The position numbers and the translations under genes were made by a program. The notes beneath the pieces are model-generated. The model was not told the origin of the DNA. It made no database searches and was given only the letters and a program-made list of their open reading frames with translations. A DNA stretch of 18,289 bases from SAR86 cluster bacterium (GTDB lineage Bacteria > Pseudomonadota > Gammaproteobacteria > SAR86 > D2472), in the NCBI GenBank assembly GCA_029248485.1, contig JAQWJG010000036.1:1-18289 (forward strand), in the 5' to 3' direction. Shown here in pieces: positions 6,807-15,465 of this stretch. Position 1 is the stretch's first letter. Each line of letters begins with the position of its first letter.

Positions 6807-7652
6807 TTAAAATTCTCTTTTTTCCAAATCTAAACCTGATGGAATATCAGCTCTATTGACCAAAAATTGCCCGTACCATTTTCTTAATTTATGCAAAGGG
6901 CCATCGCCATCACAGACTACTGGATCAGGGATGTAAATTTTATTTTCCCAAATAGCCACGTCTTGCCCAAAAGCATAATTATTAGCATCAACATAGCCTT
7001 GAATAAATGCAGCCTCATCTTCAGCTGACATGCCAGGCACTTTTTTAACCATGACTCCAAAATTAATAACAAAAGAGGTTAGGGTTAAGGGTATATGACT
7101 GACTAATAGTCTACTTTCAACTTTTGCCCCATCATGAACAGCGCTCATATAAGTTGTCATATAAGCTGGGCCTTCATATCTAGCTTGAGAAAATAAATCC
7201 CTTCCTAAAATAGGACTATCTGCTGTCATTTCTTGTGTGTAAGTATGATTTTTGGCTTCATTCCAAAACCCTTCAAATGGAGCTTGGTGTACTGGACCAA
7301 AATGGCCTTTGTCAGCCATATTATCAATCAACTCTCTACAATTATTCTTTACTATGAAGCTTGCCATACCATAGTCTGACCAGTCATCTGAGTAACACTC
7401 CTCTATTTTATCTGGAGTAAAGTCTGGGCCTTGCTTCTCTACATCGTGCCAAACCATAACCATCTGATTTATTTCTAACACTGGCCAAGAAGTATCTCCA
7501 CCAACATCTACGGCAACTGAGCCATCCTCGCTTCTAGAAATTAATATCTTATTGTTAAATCCAAAAATTGTTTTTGTTTCTCCAACCGGGAAATCCCTTT
7601 GATGACCCAAAACAAACCATCCTCTTGGAAATCTATCTGGTAAATCATTCAT
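6807..7652 (-). CDS. KshA-type oxygenase catalytic subunit with Rieske cluster motif deleted
   Basis: A 281-residue protein resembling the catalytic half of 3-ketosteroid 9-alpha-hydroxylase oxygenase (KshA), which hydroxylates C9 and leads to ring B opening. The non-heme iron facial triad is complete: H117 and H122 in DKGHFGPVH plus D231 in GQDVAIWENK. The bridging Asp that passes electrons from a neighbouring Rieske cluster is present (D114), within NNCRELIDNMADKGH. Residues 8-70 still look like a Rieske fold edge: FPRGWFVLG at the start and MVMVWHD at the end match KshA, but the 40-50 residues with C-x-H and C-x2-H are missing, replaced by a short VDVGGDTSWPVLEIN linker. It therefore cannot bind its own [2Fe-2S] cluster. 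The complementary Rieske gene lies 15 nt upstream. ATG has GGAG six bases before it. KshA likeness is strong; the exact substrate is inferred. Confidence 0.85.
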   Translation of the reverse strand: MNDLPDRFPRGWFVLGHQRDFPVGETKTIFGFNNKILISRSEDGSVAVDVGGDTSWPVLEINQMVMVWHDVEKQGPDFTPDKIEECYSDDWSDYGMASFIVKNNCRELIDNMADKGHFGPVHQAPFEGFWNEAKNHTYTQEMTADSPILGRDLFSQARYEGPAYMTTYMSAVHDGAKVESRLLVSHIPLTLTSFVINFGVMVKKVPGMSAEDEAAFIQGYVDANNYAFGQDVAIWENKIYIPDPVVCDGDGPLHKLRKWYGQFLVNRADIPSGLDLEKREF

Positions 7653-7667
7653 ATCTGTCTCCTATCT

Positions 7668-8105
7668 TTAATTAAACTTTTGCCCGTCTGGATCTGCTGG
7701 TTTTTGATCTTTATCAAACCAAACATAAACCACCCCATCATTTTCACTCACTTCCCATGAGCGAGTTATAGCTTTAGCGGGGATTTTTTTTGCGTAAGGG
7801 ATCTGATCGCATTGTCCATCTCCTGCCCAACGCCAAGCATGGAATGGGCATTGAATACTATTTTCATCAACCTCACCACAAGCTAAAGATGCTCCCATAT
7901 GCTTACAATATAAATCAAGACTTCTTAAAACAGTATCTTCTCCTCTCCAAACTACAATCTGAGTTGGGAAGTCGTCAATCTGGATTGCTTTCTTTGGAGG
8001 GATGTCCTCACTTTTTGCAACTTTATACCAACCAGACTCTAAACCACTGGCAGCAGGATCTTTTTGTTCTGGAAGCTCAGGCGCTATTAGTTCTTGGTCA
8101 GTCAA
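7668..8105 (-). CDS. Stand-alone Rieske [2Fe-2S] subunit of a KshA-type oxygenase
   Basis: A 145-residue protein that is almost entirely a Rieske domain. Cluster ligands are C67 and H69 in LYCKHMGA and C86 and H89 in QCPFHAWRW. The flanking sequence (GWYKVA, AWRWAGDGQC, YAKKIPAKAITRSW, VVYVWFD) is that of KshA-like oxygenase N-terminal domains, not of a small bacterial Rieske ferredoxin. It ends right where a KshA would enter its catalytic domain, and it has an extra polar N-terminal tail of about 20 residues. The start is TTG with AGAGAG about seven bases upstream; no in-frame ATG gives the full domain. It is probably the cluster-bearing subunit for the downstream oxygenase; a reductase is still needed and is not in the window. 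A free electron-transfer protein is the alternative. Confidence 0.85.
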   Translation of the reverse strand: MTDQELIAPELPEQKDPAASGLESGWYKVAKSEDIPPKKAIQIDDFPTQIVVWRGEDTVLRSLDLYCKHMGASLACGEVDENSIQCPFHAWRWAGDGQCDQIPYAKKIPAKAITRSWEVSENDGVVYVWFDKDQKPADPDGQKFN

Positions 8106-8141
8106 AATATTCTCTCTGTCTTTTTGTAACTAATAATAACT

Positions 8142-8167
8142 ATTATATAAATACATTAAATAATCAA
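8142..8167 (-). promoter_or_regulatory. Possible promoter before the Rieske/oxygenase genes
   Basis: The 78-nt gap between the LLM gene and the Rieske gene is the longest within the block. On the minus strand it holds a perfect TATAAT at 8147-8142, with TTGATT at 8167-8162. The spacer is only 14 nt, shorter than the usual 16-18, so the -35 assignment is doubtful. The -10 box lies about 37 nt before the TTG start. The surrounding AT-richness means a chance match is possible. Confidence 0.35.
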
Positions 8168-8183
8168 CGAGTAACCAGTGGAT

Positions 8184-9071
8184 TTAATTTGTCAAATTTT
8201 GGTTAAATTCAGCAATCACTTCCTCTGCTAATATTAATTGCTCGATATTTTTTGAAGTAGGCACCAAAATCACATCTGTTGCACCCGCAGCTTTAATTAA
8301 CTTAAGAAAATCAATTAATTCATCCTGACTGCCTGAAAAACCTGCTGTTTTTGCTAAATCCTTAGCAAGATCATCACCCATCCAGCTTAAATATCTTTCA
8401 AGGTGAATTTGAATGTCTGATCGAGCCGCTTCACCCAATCCAAACCAAAAACTTGTTACCAATCTAGGAGTTTTATTTTTTTTCTTGAACGCATCATTAA
8501 CTCGATTGAATGAATCTTTGATCTCCTCAATATCTGCATTGAATGAAAATCCTGCTAAACCTTCAGCAAAATTTGAGGACATCTCCATAGCTTTCGGGCC
8601 TACTGCGCCAGCTAATATTTGCGGCCCGTTCTTCGAAGCGGTTGTTGGTCCAAGATTGGGATGATACTCCTTTGACCAAACGGACTGCATGGTTTCAACA
8701 CAGTTAGAAAGCTTGGCCCACCTTCTATCAGACCATTTAGAGCCTATGGCATTGTAGTCTTCTTCCCTTCCACCAACCCCTACACCCAGGGTAAATCTAC
8801 CTTCAGAGATCATATCAATGGTTGCAAACTGTTTAGCGCTCAGTATTGGGTTATGCATTGTTAACACTGAGATAGTTGCGATAATCTCCACACGCTTAGT
8901 CCAGGCAGCTACTGCACTTAAAGTAGAAACAAATTCAGGATTAGGAAATAAAATTCTTTCCCCAAGAGCAATATGTGACCATGGACCACCATCTATTCTC
9001 AAAGTCCAATTCTCTAAGTCTTCCCTGGATAAATCAGGCTCCATGACCGGAAGGGTCATGCCAATTTTCAT
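8184..9071 (-). CDS. LLM-class (luciferase-like) flavin-dependent oxidoreductase
   Basis: A 295-residue TIM-barrel protein of the bacterial luciferase-like monooxygenase group, using reduced FMN or F420. It shows the family N-terminal strand MKIGMTLPV, the segment [17 protein letters not shown] (about 60-76), and [19 protein letters not shown] (about 88-106), a hallmark of this group. A long C-terminal part (about 230-290) ends with the helix of the barrel. Cofactor and substrate cannot be read reliably; proteins of this type in actinobacteria are often F420-dependent, but FMN is more likely in a gammaproteobacterium. Its ATG overlaps the aldolase stop by 4 nt (ATGA), so it is coupled to the meta-cleavage genes although it is not part of the classical pathway. 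Confidence 0.88.
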   Translation of the reverse strand: MKIGMTLPVMEPDLSREDLENWTLRIDGGPWSHIALGERILFPNPEFVSTLSAVAAWTKRVEIIATISVLTMHNPILSAKQFATIDMISEGRFTLGVGVGGREEDYNAIGSKWSDRRWAKLSNCVETMQSVWSKEYHPNLGPTTASKNGPQILAGAVGPKAMEMSSNFAEGLAGFSFNADIEEIKDSFNRVNDAFKKKNKTPRLVTSFWFGLGEAARSDIQIHLERYLSWMGDDLAKDLAKTAGFSGSQDELIDFLKLIKAAGATDVILVPTSKNIEQLILAEEVIAEFNQNLTN

Positions 9072-10084
9072 GATTGAGATTTCTTTTTCAATAAATCCAA
9101 AGCTACATCGACAATCATATCTTCTTGGCCGCCAACCATCTTTCTTTTTCCTAGTTCAACCAATATTTCTCTGGTATCGAGATCATAAGTTTCTGCAGCT
9201 GATTCAGCATGCCTTAAAAACGATGAGTAAACACCAGCATAGCCCAATGTTAAAGTTTCTCTGTCTACTCTTACGGGTCTATCCTGCAAGGGTCGAACTA
9301 GCTCTTCGGCAGCATCCATTAATTTAAAGAGATCTGTTCCATGCTCCCACCCCAACCTATCAATTGCTGCGATGAAAACTTCAAGAGGGGCATTTCCTGC
9401 TCCAGCCCCCATGCCGGCAAGACTTGCATCAACTCGATTTGCTCCATTTTCAACAGCAACAATTGAATTAGAAACTCCTAAAGATAAATTATGATGTGCA
9501 TGCATGCCTGTTTGAGTTTTAGAATCCAAAGTATCTTTAAATGCTTTAAATCTATCTGCTACATCCTTCATGCTCAATGCGCCACCCGAATCAACAACGT
9601 ATACACATTCAGCTCCATAAGACTCCATCAATTTGGCCTGTTCTGCTAAGTTTGCTGGTGATGTCATGTGTGACATCATCAAAAAACCAATGGTATCCAT
9701 TCCTAATTCTCTTGCAAACTCTATGTGCTGCTTTGAAACATCTGCCTCGGTACAGTGAGTTGCAACTCTGACTGATCTAACCCCAAGATCCCATGCCCAC
9801 TTAAGATCCTCTTTTATTGCAATTCCAGGCAAAATAAGAGTTGTAAGTTTTGCATGATGTAATTTCTCAGCAACTGCGCCAATCCATTCTTGATCTGTGT
9901 GGGCTCCAAAACCATAATTAAATGAAGACCCAGACAAACCATCTCCATGAGCGACCTCAATGGCATCAACTTTAGCTTCATCTAGTGCCTTTGCAATCTC
10001 AATTACATGATCTAAGCCATATTGATGTCTGATTGCATGCATACCATCTCTTAACGTGACATCTTGTATATAAAGCTTACTCAT
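9068..10084 (-). CDS. hsaF: 4-hydroxy-2-oxovalerate/-hexanoate aldolase
   Basis: A 338-residue DmpG/MhpE/HsaF-type aldolase cleaving a 4-hydroxy-2-oxo acid to pyruvate and an aldehyde (acetaldehyde or propanal). It begins with the HMGL-type motif [16 protein letters not shown]12, D13 and H16 in the active site, H20 nearby. Metal-binding His pair H195 and H197 in [11 protein letters not shown], plus the Asp of the first motif, complete the Mn site. A C-terminal communication domain (about 260-330) is present, as needed for channelling to its dehydrogenase partner. The ATG overlaps the dehydrogenase stop by 4 nt, consistent with the known complex of the two proteins. In steroid degradation the substrate would be 4-hydroxy-2-oxohexanoate; DmpG-type assignments are equally possible by sequence alone. 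Confidence 0.95.
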   Translation of the reverse strand: MSKLYIQDVTLRDGMHAIRHQYGLDHVIEIAKALDEAKVDAIEVAHGDGLSGSSFNYGFGAHTDQEWIGAVAEKLHHAKLTTLILPGIAIKEDLKWAWDLGVRSVRVATHCTEADVSKQHIEFARELGMDTIGFLMMSHMTSPANLAEQAKLMESYGAECVYVVDSGGALSMKDVADRFKAFKDTLDSKTQTGMHAHHNLSLGVSNSIVAVENGANRVDASLAGMGAGAGNAPLEVFIAAIDRLGWEHGTDLFKLMDAAEELVRPLQDRPVRVDRETLTLGYAGVYSSFLRHAESAAETYDLDTREILVELGKRKMVGGQEDMIVDVALDLLKKKSQS

Positions 10085-11004
10085 GAGTTAAGTTTAATTA
10101 ATTCCTGTGCAGTTCCCATCGCAGCAGAAGTCATAATATCTAGATTCCCTGCATAAGTTGGCAAATAGTGCCCAGCGCCCTCAACTTCAAGGAAAATCGA
10201 TGCTTTTAGTCCCTCAAACTCACCATAGCCAGGAATAAGGCATGGATTATTAGAGCCAAATCTTTCAAATTGAACTTCTTGCTTTAATCGATAGCCCGGT
10301 ACGTATGACTGAACACGCTCTACCATCGCTTCAATGCTATCTTTAACTAACTGCTGATCAACGGGATCACACAAAGTAAAAACAGTATTTCTCATTAATA
10401 GAGGAGGCTCAGCAGGATTAAGCACTATGATTGCTTTAGCTCTGTCTGCCCCTCCAACTTTTTCAAGCCCTAGCTTCGTTGTTTGAGTAAATTCATCGAT
10501 ATTCGCTCTTGTTCCTGGGCCAGCAGATTTTGAAGAAACAGATGCAACTATCTCAGCATATTTAACACTGGAAACTTGATTAACTGCTGCAACCATTGGG
10601 ATGGTAGCTTGGCCTCCGCAGGTCACCATGTTTACATTCTTTTCTTTTAAATGTTCTGTTAAATTGACAACTGGTACGCAATATGGGCCTATTGCTGCTG
10701 GGGTAAGGTCTATCATCTGCTTGCCATCATTTATAATTAAATCATGATGATTCTTGTGGGCACCAGCAGATGTTGCATCAAAAAATATTTCAGTATCTTG
10801 ATACTCATCCATTTCCATAAAGCCCTGCAAGCCAGTAGATGAAATCGCAATATTATGAGATTTAGCCATTGCTAGACCTTCAGAGTCAGGATCAATTCCA
10901 ATAACTCCATTTAAAGATAGTGATTTAGAGGTTTTAATAATTTTTAACATCAGGTCTGTACCGATGTTTCCAGATCCAATAATTGCACATTTGACTTTGC
11001 TCAT
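10081..11004 (-). CDS. hsaG: Acylating acetaldehyde/propanal dehydrogenase
   Basis: A 307-residue CoA-acylating aldehyde dehydrogenase of the DmpF/MhpF/HsaG family, converting the aldehyde released by the aldolase to acetyl-CoA or propionyl-CoA with NAD+. The N-terminal Rossmann motif is [11 protein letters not shown] (8-18). The catalytic cysteine is C129 in [27 protein letters not shown] (158-177) and [13 protein letters not shown] (195-207) are family signatures. The length matches the family's 300-320. It starts 2 nt after the hydratase stop and overlaps the aldolase by 4 nt; the pair form a channelling complex in known systems. Acetyl versus propionyl specificity cannot be read here; the steroid context favours propionyl. 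Confidence 0.95.
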   Translation of the reverse strand: MSKVKCAIIGSGNIGTDLMLKIIKTSKSLSLNGVIGIDPDSEGLAMAKSHNIAISSTGLQGFMEMDEYQDTEIFFDATSAGAHKNHHDLIINDGKQMIDLTPAAIGPYCVPVVNLTEHLKEKNVNMVTCGGQATIPMVAAVNQVSSVKYAEIVASVSSKSAGPGTRANIDEFTQTTKLGLEKVGGADRAKAIIVLNPAEPPLLMRNTVFTLCDPVDQQLVKDSIEAMVERVQSYVPGYRLKQEVQFERFGSNNPCLIPGYGEFEGLKASIFLEVEGAGHYLPTYAGNLDIMTSAAMGTAQELIKLNS

Positions 11005-11006
11005 AA

Positions 11007-11792
11007 TTAGATAAAATTAATTTCGCAGGTTCCAACGCCCTTGAGCTCTAATGAAAAACTATCGCCAGCAATTGCTGGCTCAAGAGGAACTAGAGATCCT
11101 GATAAAATAAACTCACCTTTGAGCAAAGGAATGTCATATTCACCCAAAGTGTTAGCAAGCCATGCAACTGCTTCCGCTGGATGACCTTGAACTGCAGAAC
11201 CAAAACCTGATGACAAGTATTCACCATTCTTATGAACAACCACCTCCAACTCATCCATTGGAGACTTTTCAGGGGAAGATGATCCTTCTCCTAAAACAAA
11301 AATTCCACAGGATGCATTATCAGCAATGGTATCTTGAATTTTAATTTTCCAATCGTCTATTCTTGAATCAACGATTTCAAAACAAGGAACAATTTTGTCA
11401 GTTGCCAGAATGACATCTTCCTTTGTAATTCCAGGTCCTTGAATATCTTCTTTTAAAATAAAAGCAATTTCAGCTTCTGCTCTGGGTTGAATCAAAGAAT
11501 CTTTTATTGAGAAATTAGATTTATTTTTAACTTGCATCTTGTCTGTTAAAAAACCAAAATCTGGTTGGTTGACTCCAAGCATTTCTTGTACCACTGGACT
11601 TGTAACACCGATTTTCTTTCCAATAACCTTTTCACCTTGGTCTTCTCTTAATGTAAGAAATTTACGAGAAATTTGATAAGCATCATTGATATCTATCTCA
11701 TCATATTTATCAGAAAGTGGCTGAACTGTTTCTTGATTTTTTAAAGCCAAAAATAGGTCTGAAGCTATATCATTTATAGTATTTAAATTCAT
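11007..11792 (-). CDS. hsaE: 2-hydroxydienoate hydratase (MhpD/DmpE/HsaE-like)
   Basis: A 261-residue member of the fumarylacetoacetate hydrolase-fold hydratases, adding water to a 2-hydroxy-2,4-dienoate to form a 4-hydroxy-2-oxo acid. Metal-binding acids are E106 and E108 in [10 protein letters not shown] and E139 in [13 protein letters not shown]; the signature [13 protein letters not shown] (151-163) follows. The length matches the family (about 260). It lies 2 nt after the hydrolase stop and 2 nt before the dehydrogenase. In the steroid A-ring route the substrate would be 2-hydroxyhexa-2,4-dienoate. Related decarboxylases (DmpH type) share the fold, but the order beside hydrolase, aldolase and dehydrogenase supports the hydratase. 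Confidence 0.93.
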   Translation of the reverse strand: MNLNTINDIASDLFLALKNQETVQPLSDKYDEIDINDAYQISRKFLTLREDQGEKVIGKKIGVTSPVVQEMLGVNQPDFGFLTDKMQVKNKSNFSIKDSLIQPRAEAEIAFILKEDIQGPGITKEDVILATDKIVPCFEIVDSRIDDWKIKIQDTIADNASCGIFVLGEGSSSPEKSPMDELEVVVHKNGEYLSSGFGSAVQGHPAEAVAWLANTLGEYDIPLLKGEFILSGSLVPLEPAIAGDSFSLELKGVGTCEINFI

Positions 11793-11794
11793 AT

Positions 11795-12604
11795 TTAAGC
11801 TGATAAAAAATTAATGCAGGCCTCATTAAAAATTTGCTCTTTCTCAATCATAACCCAATGTCCACACTGGCTAAAAAGCATGATCTGAGCATTTGGACAT
11901 TTTTCACCAATCTTCATTGAGCCTGATACGGGAATAAATTGATCATTGATGCCCCAAAAAGCAAGAATAGGATGTTTGATTTTTGAAAGATCTTTTTCCA
12001 TATTTGGAATCGTCATAGAAGCTAGGACTTGCGAATTCATCAATGGAAGTATTTCCATTCTATCTGACACCATTTCATCAGAAATAATTGAAGAGTCATA
12101 TGGAAAAAGCGAAAGCAAGCCCTCTATTTTTTCTTGATTCATCTCTCCACCCAAGAAATCAGCAAGAAGTTTCTGTATGCCTGGCATTTTGTTGTAAGTA
12201 TCTTGGTCTTCAACACCTCCTGGAGCCATAAGAATTAATTTTTCTACTCTTTTGGGGTGACTCAGAGCAAGACCTAAAGCCAATGCCCCGCCTAAACTAT
12301 TTCCAATTAATGAGAATGATTCAACCTTCAGTGCATCAAGAAGCTGGAGTATTTTGCTATTAAAATAGTCTAGCGAATAAGTTTCATCCTCTGGCTTGCT
12401 TGAAAAACCATATCCAGGAAGGTCAGGCAAAATAACTCTATATCCTGCTTCTTTTAAAGCTATAAAATTATTTTTAAAATTGGTATGCCCAGATGCACCA
12501 GTTCCACTTCCATGCAACAAAACCACAACATCCCCTTCTCCCTCGTCATAATAATGAAACTTAAAGTCATTCTCGACTTCTAAATAAGAGCCTTGAGGAA
12601 TCAT
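11795..12604 (-). CDS. hsaD: Meta-cleavage product hydrolase (alpha/beta hydrolase, HsaD/MhpC-like)
   Basis: A 269-residue alpha/beta hydrolase that would split the C-C bond of an extradiol ring-cleavage product. The oxyanion region is LLHGSGTGASG (about 29-39). Triad: S103 in GNSLGG, D221 in GINDQF and H249 in QCGHWVMIE. APGG at 127-130 and the short cap domain (about 135-200) match MCP hydrolases such as HsaD and BphD. For steroids the substrate is 4,9-DSHA, giving DOHNAA (later HIP) and 2-hydroxyhexa-2,4-dienoate. ATG starts 4 nt after the P450 stop. The extradiol dioxygenase that should make its substrate is not in the window. Substrate class is inferred from context. Confidence 0.9.
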   Translation of the reverse strand: MIPQGSYLEVENDFKFHYYDEGEGDVVVLLHGSGTGASGHTNFKNNFIALKEAGYRVILPDLPGYGFSSKPEDETYSLDYFNSKILQLLDALKVESFSLIGNSLGGALALGLALSHPKRVEKLILMAPGGVEDQDTYNKMPGIQKLLADFLGGEMNQEKIEGLLSLFPYDSSIISDEMVSDRMEILPLMNSQVLASMTIPNMEKDLSKIKHPILAFWGINDQFIPVSGSMKIGEKCPNAQIMLFSQCGHWVMIEKEQIFNEACINFLSA

Positions 12605-12608
12605 CGAG

Positions 12609-13958
12609 CTAAATCCTAGTTAAGGTTAATGGCAATCCATCTATTGGCCTTGGCAGATGCACATGCATGAATGCAGGATCGTAATTAGATCTAAGATTCA
12701 CTTTATAATTTTTTAATAGCCTAAATAAATACAGTTTTGCATTCATCATTGCAAAATGCATGCCAATACATTTATGCGCACCACCACCAAATGGCACATA
12801 GCTAAACCCATGTTTTTTATGCTCAGCTCTTTCTGGAGAAAATCTCATAGGATCAAACTCTAAAGGATTTGACCACCATTCTTCCATACGGTGAGTAAAT
12901 GGTGGGCTAAGCATCACCACAGTATTTGCAGGTATATCATATCCCGCAACATTAACGTCTCTGGTGGTGCGCCTATTTAAAATCATGACTGATGGATAGA
13001 ATCTCAAGGTTTCTTGAAAAACATATTCAGTCATAGTCATTTCAGCCATGTCTTCAAATGAGGGCATTTCATTGCTTACACTAAAAATTTCATCTCGAAC
13101 CCTTTCTTGCCATTGAGGATTTTTGCCAAGGTAATAAAGAATATTTGTAAGTGCGCTTGTTGTGGTATCAAATGCTGCAAATAATAAAAATGCCATGTGC
13201 CCATCAATATCCACATCTTCTAAATATTCACCATCCTCATCTTGAGCATTGCAATATCTTGTAAACATATCTTGAGCATCAGAACCCCTTCTTTTAGGTA
13301 TATTTGAGATAAAAAACTCTCTAAGCTCTTCGCGAGCCTGCATAGATTTTCTAAATTTTAAAAATGGCAGATCATAAGGCAAGGGAGTTACCAAGCCCTC
13401 ATTGATTGTTGAAAAAAGATAATTCAACCTTTTGGCTTCAGGACTTTTTTCATCCAAACCTATAAATACCCTTGCAGCAACATCCATTAATGTTTCTTGA
13501 ATATTGTCATAGAATACAAACTCCTCTTCAACAGGAAGCGCTTGAATACGGCGCTCTTGAATAGGAATTAACATATCCACATAAGATTTAAGTGCATCTG
13601 TCTTAAAAGCTGGTTGCGATGCTCTTCTTGTCTTTTTATGTTTTTTATCATCCCTCAGTAACATACCCTCAGGGTATAAAGTGCCCAGCGAACTTGCATA
13701 ACCACCAGCCACACTGAAATTACCCTTGGGATCAAATAGGGCTGCCTCATTAAATTCTGGACCAAGGCACATTAAAACTCTTTGATTGCGAACCATGTCC
13801 AGCCTAGAAACAGGGCCATATTTATCATAGTGTTTATTACACATTGCTAAAGTATCTTTGACTAGCTCAACTGTCTTGCCGAGAAAAGGCCAGCCATACT
13901 GCCCTGGGAACATAGAAAGATCTCTATTATCGGGAGGCAATTTATTAATATATTCCAT
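12609..13958 (-). CDS. Cytochrome P450
   Basis: A 449-residue soluble-type P450 monooxygenase without a membrane anchor. The heme loop is FGGGAHKCIG with C397 as the thiolate ligand; the K-helix ExxR is E316-R319 (ETLRF); the I-helix is AAFDTTTSA (about 261-269), where the usual Gly of AGxDT is Ala. Sequence character (LLRDDKKHKKTRR in the C helix, ETLRFYPS, FDPMRFSPER) resembles the CYP51/CYP120-like group more than the classical small bacterial CYP101/CYP125 types. It needs a ferredoxin and reductase, none nearby. It lies between an SDR (11 nt upstream) and the hydrolase (4 nt downstream), so it is probably co-expressed. A steroid or sterol-derived substrate is plausible, but neither position nor substrate is readable. 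Confidence 0.93.
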   Translation of the reverse strand: MEYINKLPPDNRDLSMFPGQYGWPFLGKTVELVKDTLAMCNKHYDKYGPVSRLDMVRNQRVLMCLGPEFNEAALFDPKGNFSVAGGYASSLGTLYPEGMLLRDDKKHKKTRRASQPAFKTDALKSYVDMLIPIQERRIQALPVEEEFVFYDNIQETLMDVAARVFIGLDEKSPEAKRLNYLFSTINEGLVTPLPYDLPFLKFRKSMQAREELREFFISNIPKRRGSDAQDMFTRYCNAQDEDGEYLEDVDIDGHMAFLLFAAFDTTTSALTNILYYLGKNPQWQERVRDEIFSVSNEMPSFEDMAEMTMTEYVFQETLRFYPSVMILNRRTTRDVNVAGYDIPANTVVMLSPPFTHRMEEWWSNPLEFDPMRFSPERAEHKKHGFSYVPFGGGAHKCIGMHFAMMNAKLYLFRLLKNYKVNLRSNYDPAFMHVHLPRPIDGLPLTLTRI

Positions 13959-13969
13959 GGTCTATTTTA

Positions 13970-14743
13970 TTATGAATTTTTTTGAACTAATTTCCACCAA
14001 TAATTTGGGAAAAACCTTCTGATCCTTGTTGCGTATAAAGCATCAGGAGTGGGATAACATATTACCTTATCGGTTAGTATATCCCTCTCAATTGCGCTCA
14101 CCACATCCTCAGGATTGTTGAGTTTGCCTCCCATGACAGACTTTTTAATTGATTGGGGAGCATCAGTCTCATCTACAAATCTCATTAAAGGAGTGTCGGT
14201 TATTGCAGGGCATACTAGCATCACTCTTATATTTGTATCTTCTAACTCTTTAGCTAAAATTTCTCCATACATATTTACTGCGGCTTTAGAAGCACTATAT
14301 GCTGACATATGCTCAACAGGACATGTGCCAGCAATTGAACCAAATAAAATTATTTGACCTGAATCTTTCTCCATCATTTGAGGCAGAACATTTGCAACAA
14401 TATTAACCGTGCCCTCATAGTTGATTCTCATTAATTGATTAATTGACTCAGCTGATAAATCAGCCACCCTACCCAAGGGCATTATTGCGCCCGCATTTGT
14501 AACCCTATCAATTGAACCTACTTCTGATTGAACTTGTTGAACCATGGACTTGACTGCGTTTGAGTCAGATAAATCACATGGAAAAATAGATATATTATTT
14601 GATTCTTGCTTTAACTCATTTAGCCCTTCCTCATTTACATCTATAGCAGCAACATGCACACCATCAGCAGCCAATCTTTTAGAAGAGATTCTACCCATGC
14701 CGCTTGCAGCTCCAGTGACCAATGCAACTTTCAATTCACTCAT
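13970..14743 (-). CDS. Short-chain dehydrogenase/reductase
   Basis: A 257-residue classical SDR. The cofactor motif is TGAASGMG (10-17), with D35 after the second strand (AAIDVN) favouring NAD(H). Catalytic residues are S136 in FGSIAG, Y149 and K153 in YSASK, and N109. The NNAG motif is altered to TNAGA (82-86). The C-terminal tail (about 225-257) is basic and aromatic (ATRIRRFFPNYWWKL), an unusual ending that may contact membrane or a partner. ATG has AAGGGG upstream. It sits between the EthD gene and the P450, so it could oxidise an alcohol made by the P450; that is inference, and the substrate is unknown. Confidence 0.92.
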   Translation of the reverse strand: MSELKVALVTGAASGMGRISSKRLAADGVHVAAIDVNEEGLNELKQESNNISIFPCDLSDSNAVKSMVQQVQSEVGSIDRVTNAGAIMPLGRVADLSAESINQLMRINYEGTVNIVANVLPQMMEKDSGQIILFGSIAGTCPVEHMSAYSASKAAVNMYGEILAKELEDTNIRVMLVCPAITDTPLMRFVDETDAPQSIKKSVMGGKLNNPEDVVSAIERDILTDKVICYPTPDALYATRIRRFFPNYWWKLVQKNS

Positions 14744-14772
14744 ACTTTCCCCTTATTAAATTTTTAACTTAG

Positions 14773-15465
14773 TTAAATTATTCTATACCTACTTGTCGGA
14801 ATTACTTCGATCTTTTCAAAATCAATAAATTTCTCGCAACTATCCATCATGATCTGAACATGTTTTGCCAATTGCTCTGGGTTATTTTGGGAGTCATAGA
14901 AAACCGCTGGATCTGTCATAGCATCCAATGGAAAGCACTCCTCGATAATAGCAATGAAGGATGGAGATCCTTTCTGCAAAGGTCTCACAACTGTATTTTG
15001 CACATAAATAAAATTAGATTGAGTTTCAATGGCAATTTTTGTGTGGTAGTTAGTCCAATGCTCAAACCAATCATATGCAGACATTCTTTCTGGCTTCTCT
15101 AAAAAAACAACTTGTGAAAACCCCTCTGATCTAGAGCCCAAAGGACTTTTTTCTAAGTTGTCTAAAATAATTGATTCGCTGACAACAAAACCATAAATTT
15201 TGTTTGTAATTTCTTCTAAGTGACTTTGAAGTGTATTTGCTAAAAAGTAACTTTTTACTTTTATGAATATGACTGCGTTTGGTGCGGGAGGATAGTTTGA
15301 TTGTGCCAAGTTATTTGCTGGCTCAACATCTGTATCAGCAATGTTAACTTGGAATTCTAAAACAAGTTTTTTAATATCATTAGATAAATTATTAAGTAGT
15401 TTGTCTTTAAAAATTTCTAGGCTATCGTCATCTTTTTTCCAGAGTTGATAAGCAAGTTTTTCCAT
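14773..15465 (-). CDS. EthD-domain protein
   Basis: A 230-residue protein with a C-terminal EthD-like segment: FLEKPERMSAYDWFEHWTNYHTKIA (about 103-127) is the typical EDWRRHWLEVHAPL-like core, and the following strand (NFIYVQNTVVRPL) fits. The N-terminal half (1-95) looks like a degenerate first ferredoxin-like repeat, so it may be a tandem two-domain form of a dimeric alpha+beta barrel. EthD proteins occur near P450 genes and in aromatic and steroid degradation clusters, but their biochemical role is mostly unresolved. Its ATG directly follows the IpdF-like stop (0 nt gap) and a P450 lies two genes downstream. Only the EthD assignment is supported; no function is claimed. Confidence 0.75.
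   Translation of the reverse strand: MEKLAYQLWKKDDDSLEIFKDKLLNNLSNDIKKLVLEFQVNIADTDVEPANNLAQSNYPPAPNAVIFIKVKSYFLANTLQSHLEEITNKIYGFVVSESIILDNLEKSPLGSRSEGFSQVVFLEKPERMSAYDWFEHWTNYHTKIAIETQSNFIYVQNTVVRPLQKGSPSFIAIIEECFPLDAMTDPAVFYDSQNNPEQLAKHVQIMMDSCEKFIDFEKIEVIPTSRYRII

Noticed and set aside
6807..8105. Frameshift or sequencing error splitting one KshA gene
   Set aside because: The two genes do not join into one KshA: the downstream protein has its own FPRGW start and a shortened Rieske fold, its own ATG with GGAG, and a 15-nt gap with an in-frame TAA. A frameshift would leave a single Rieske domain, not one intact and one eroded copy.
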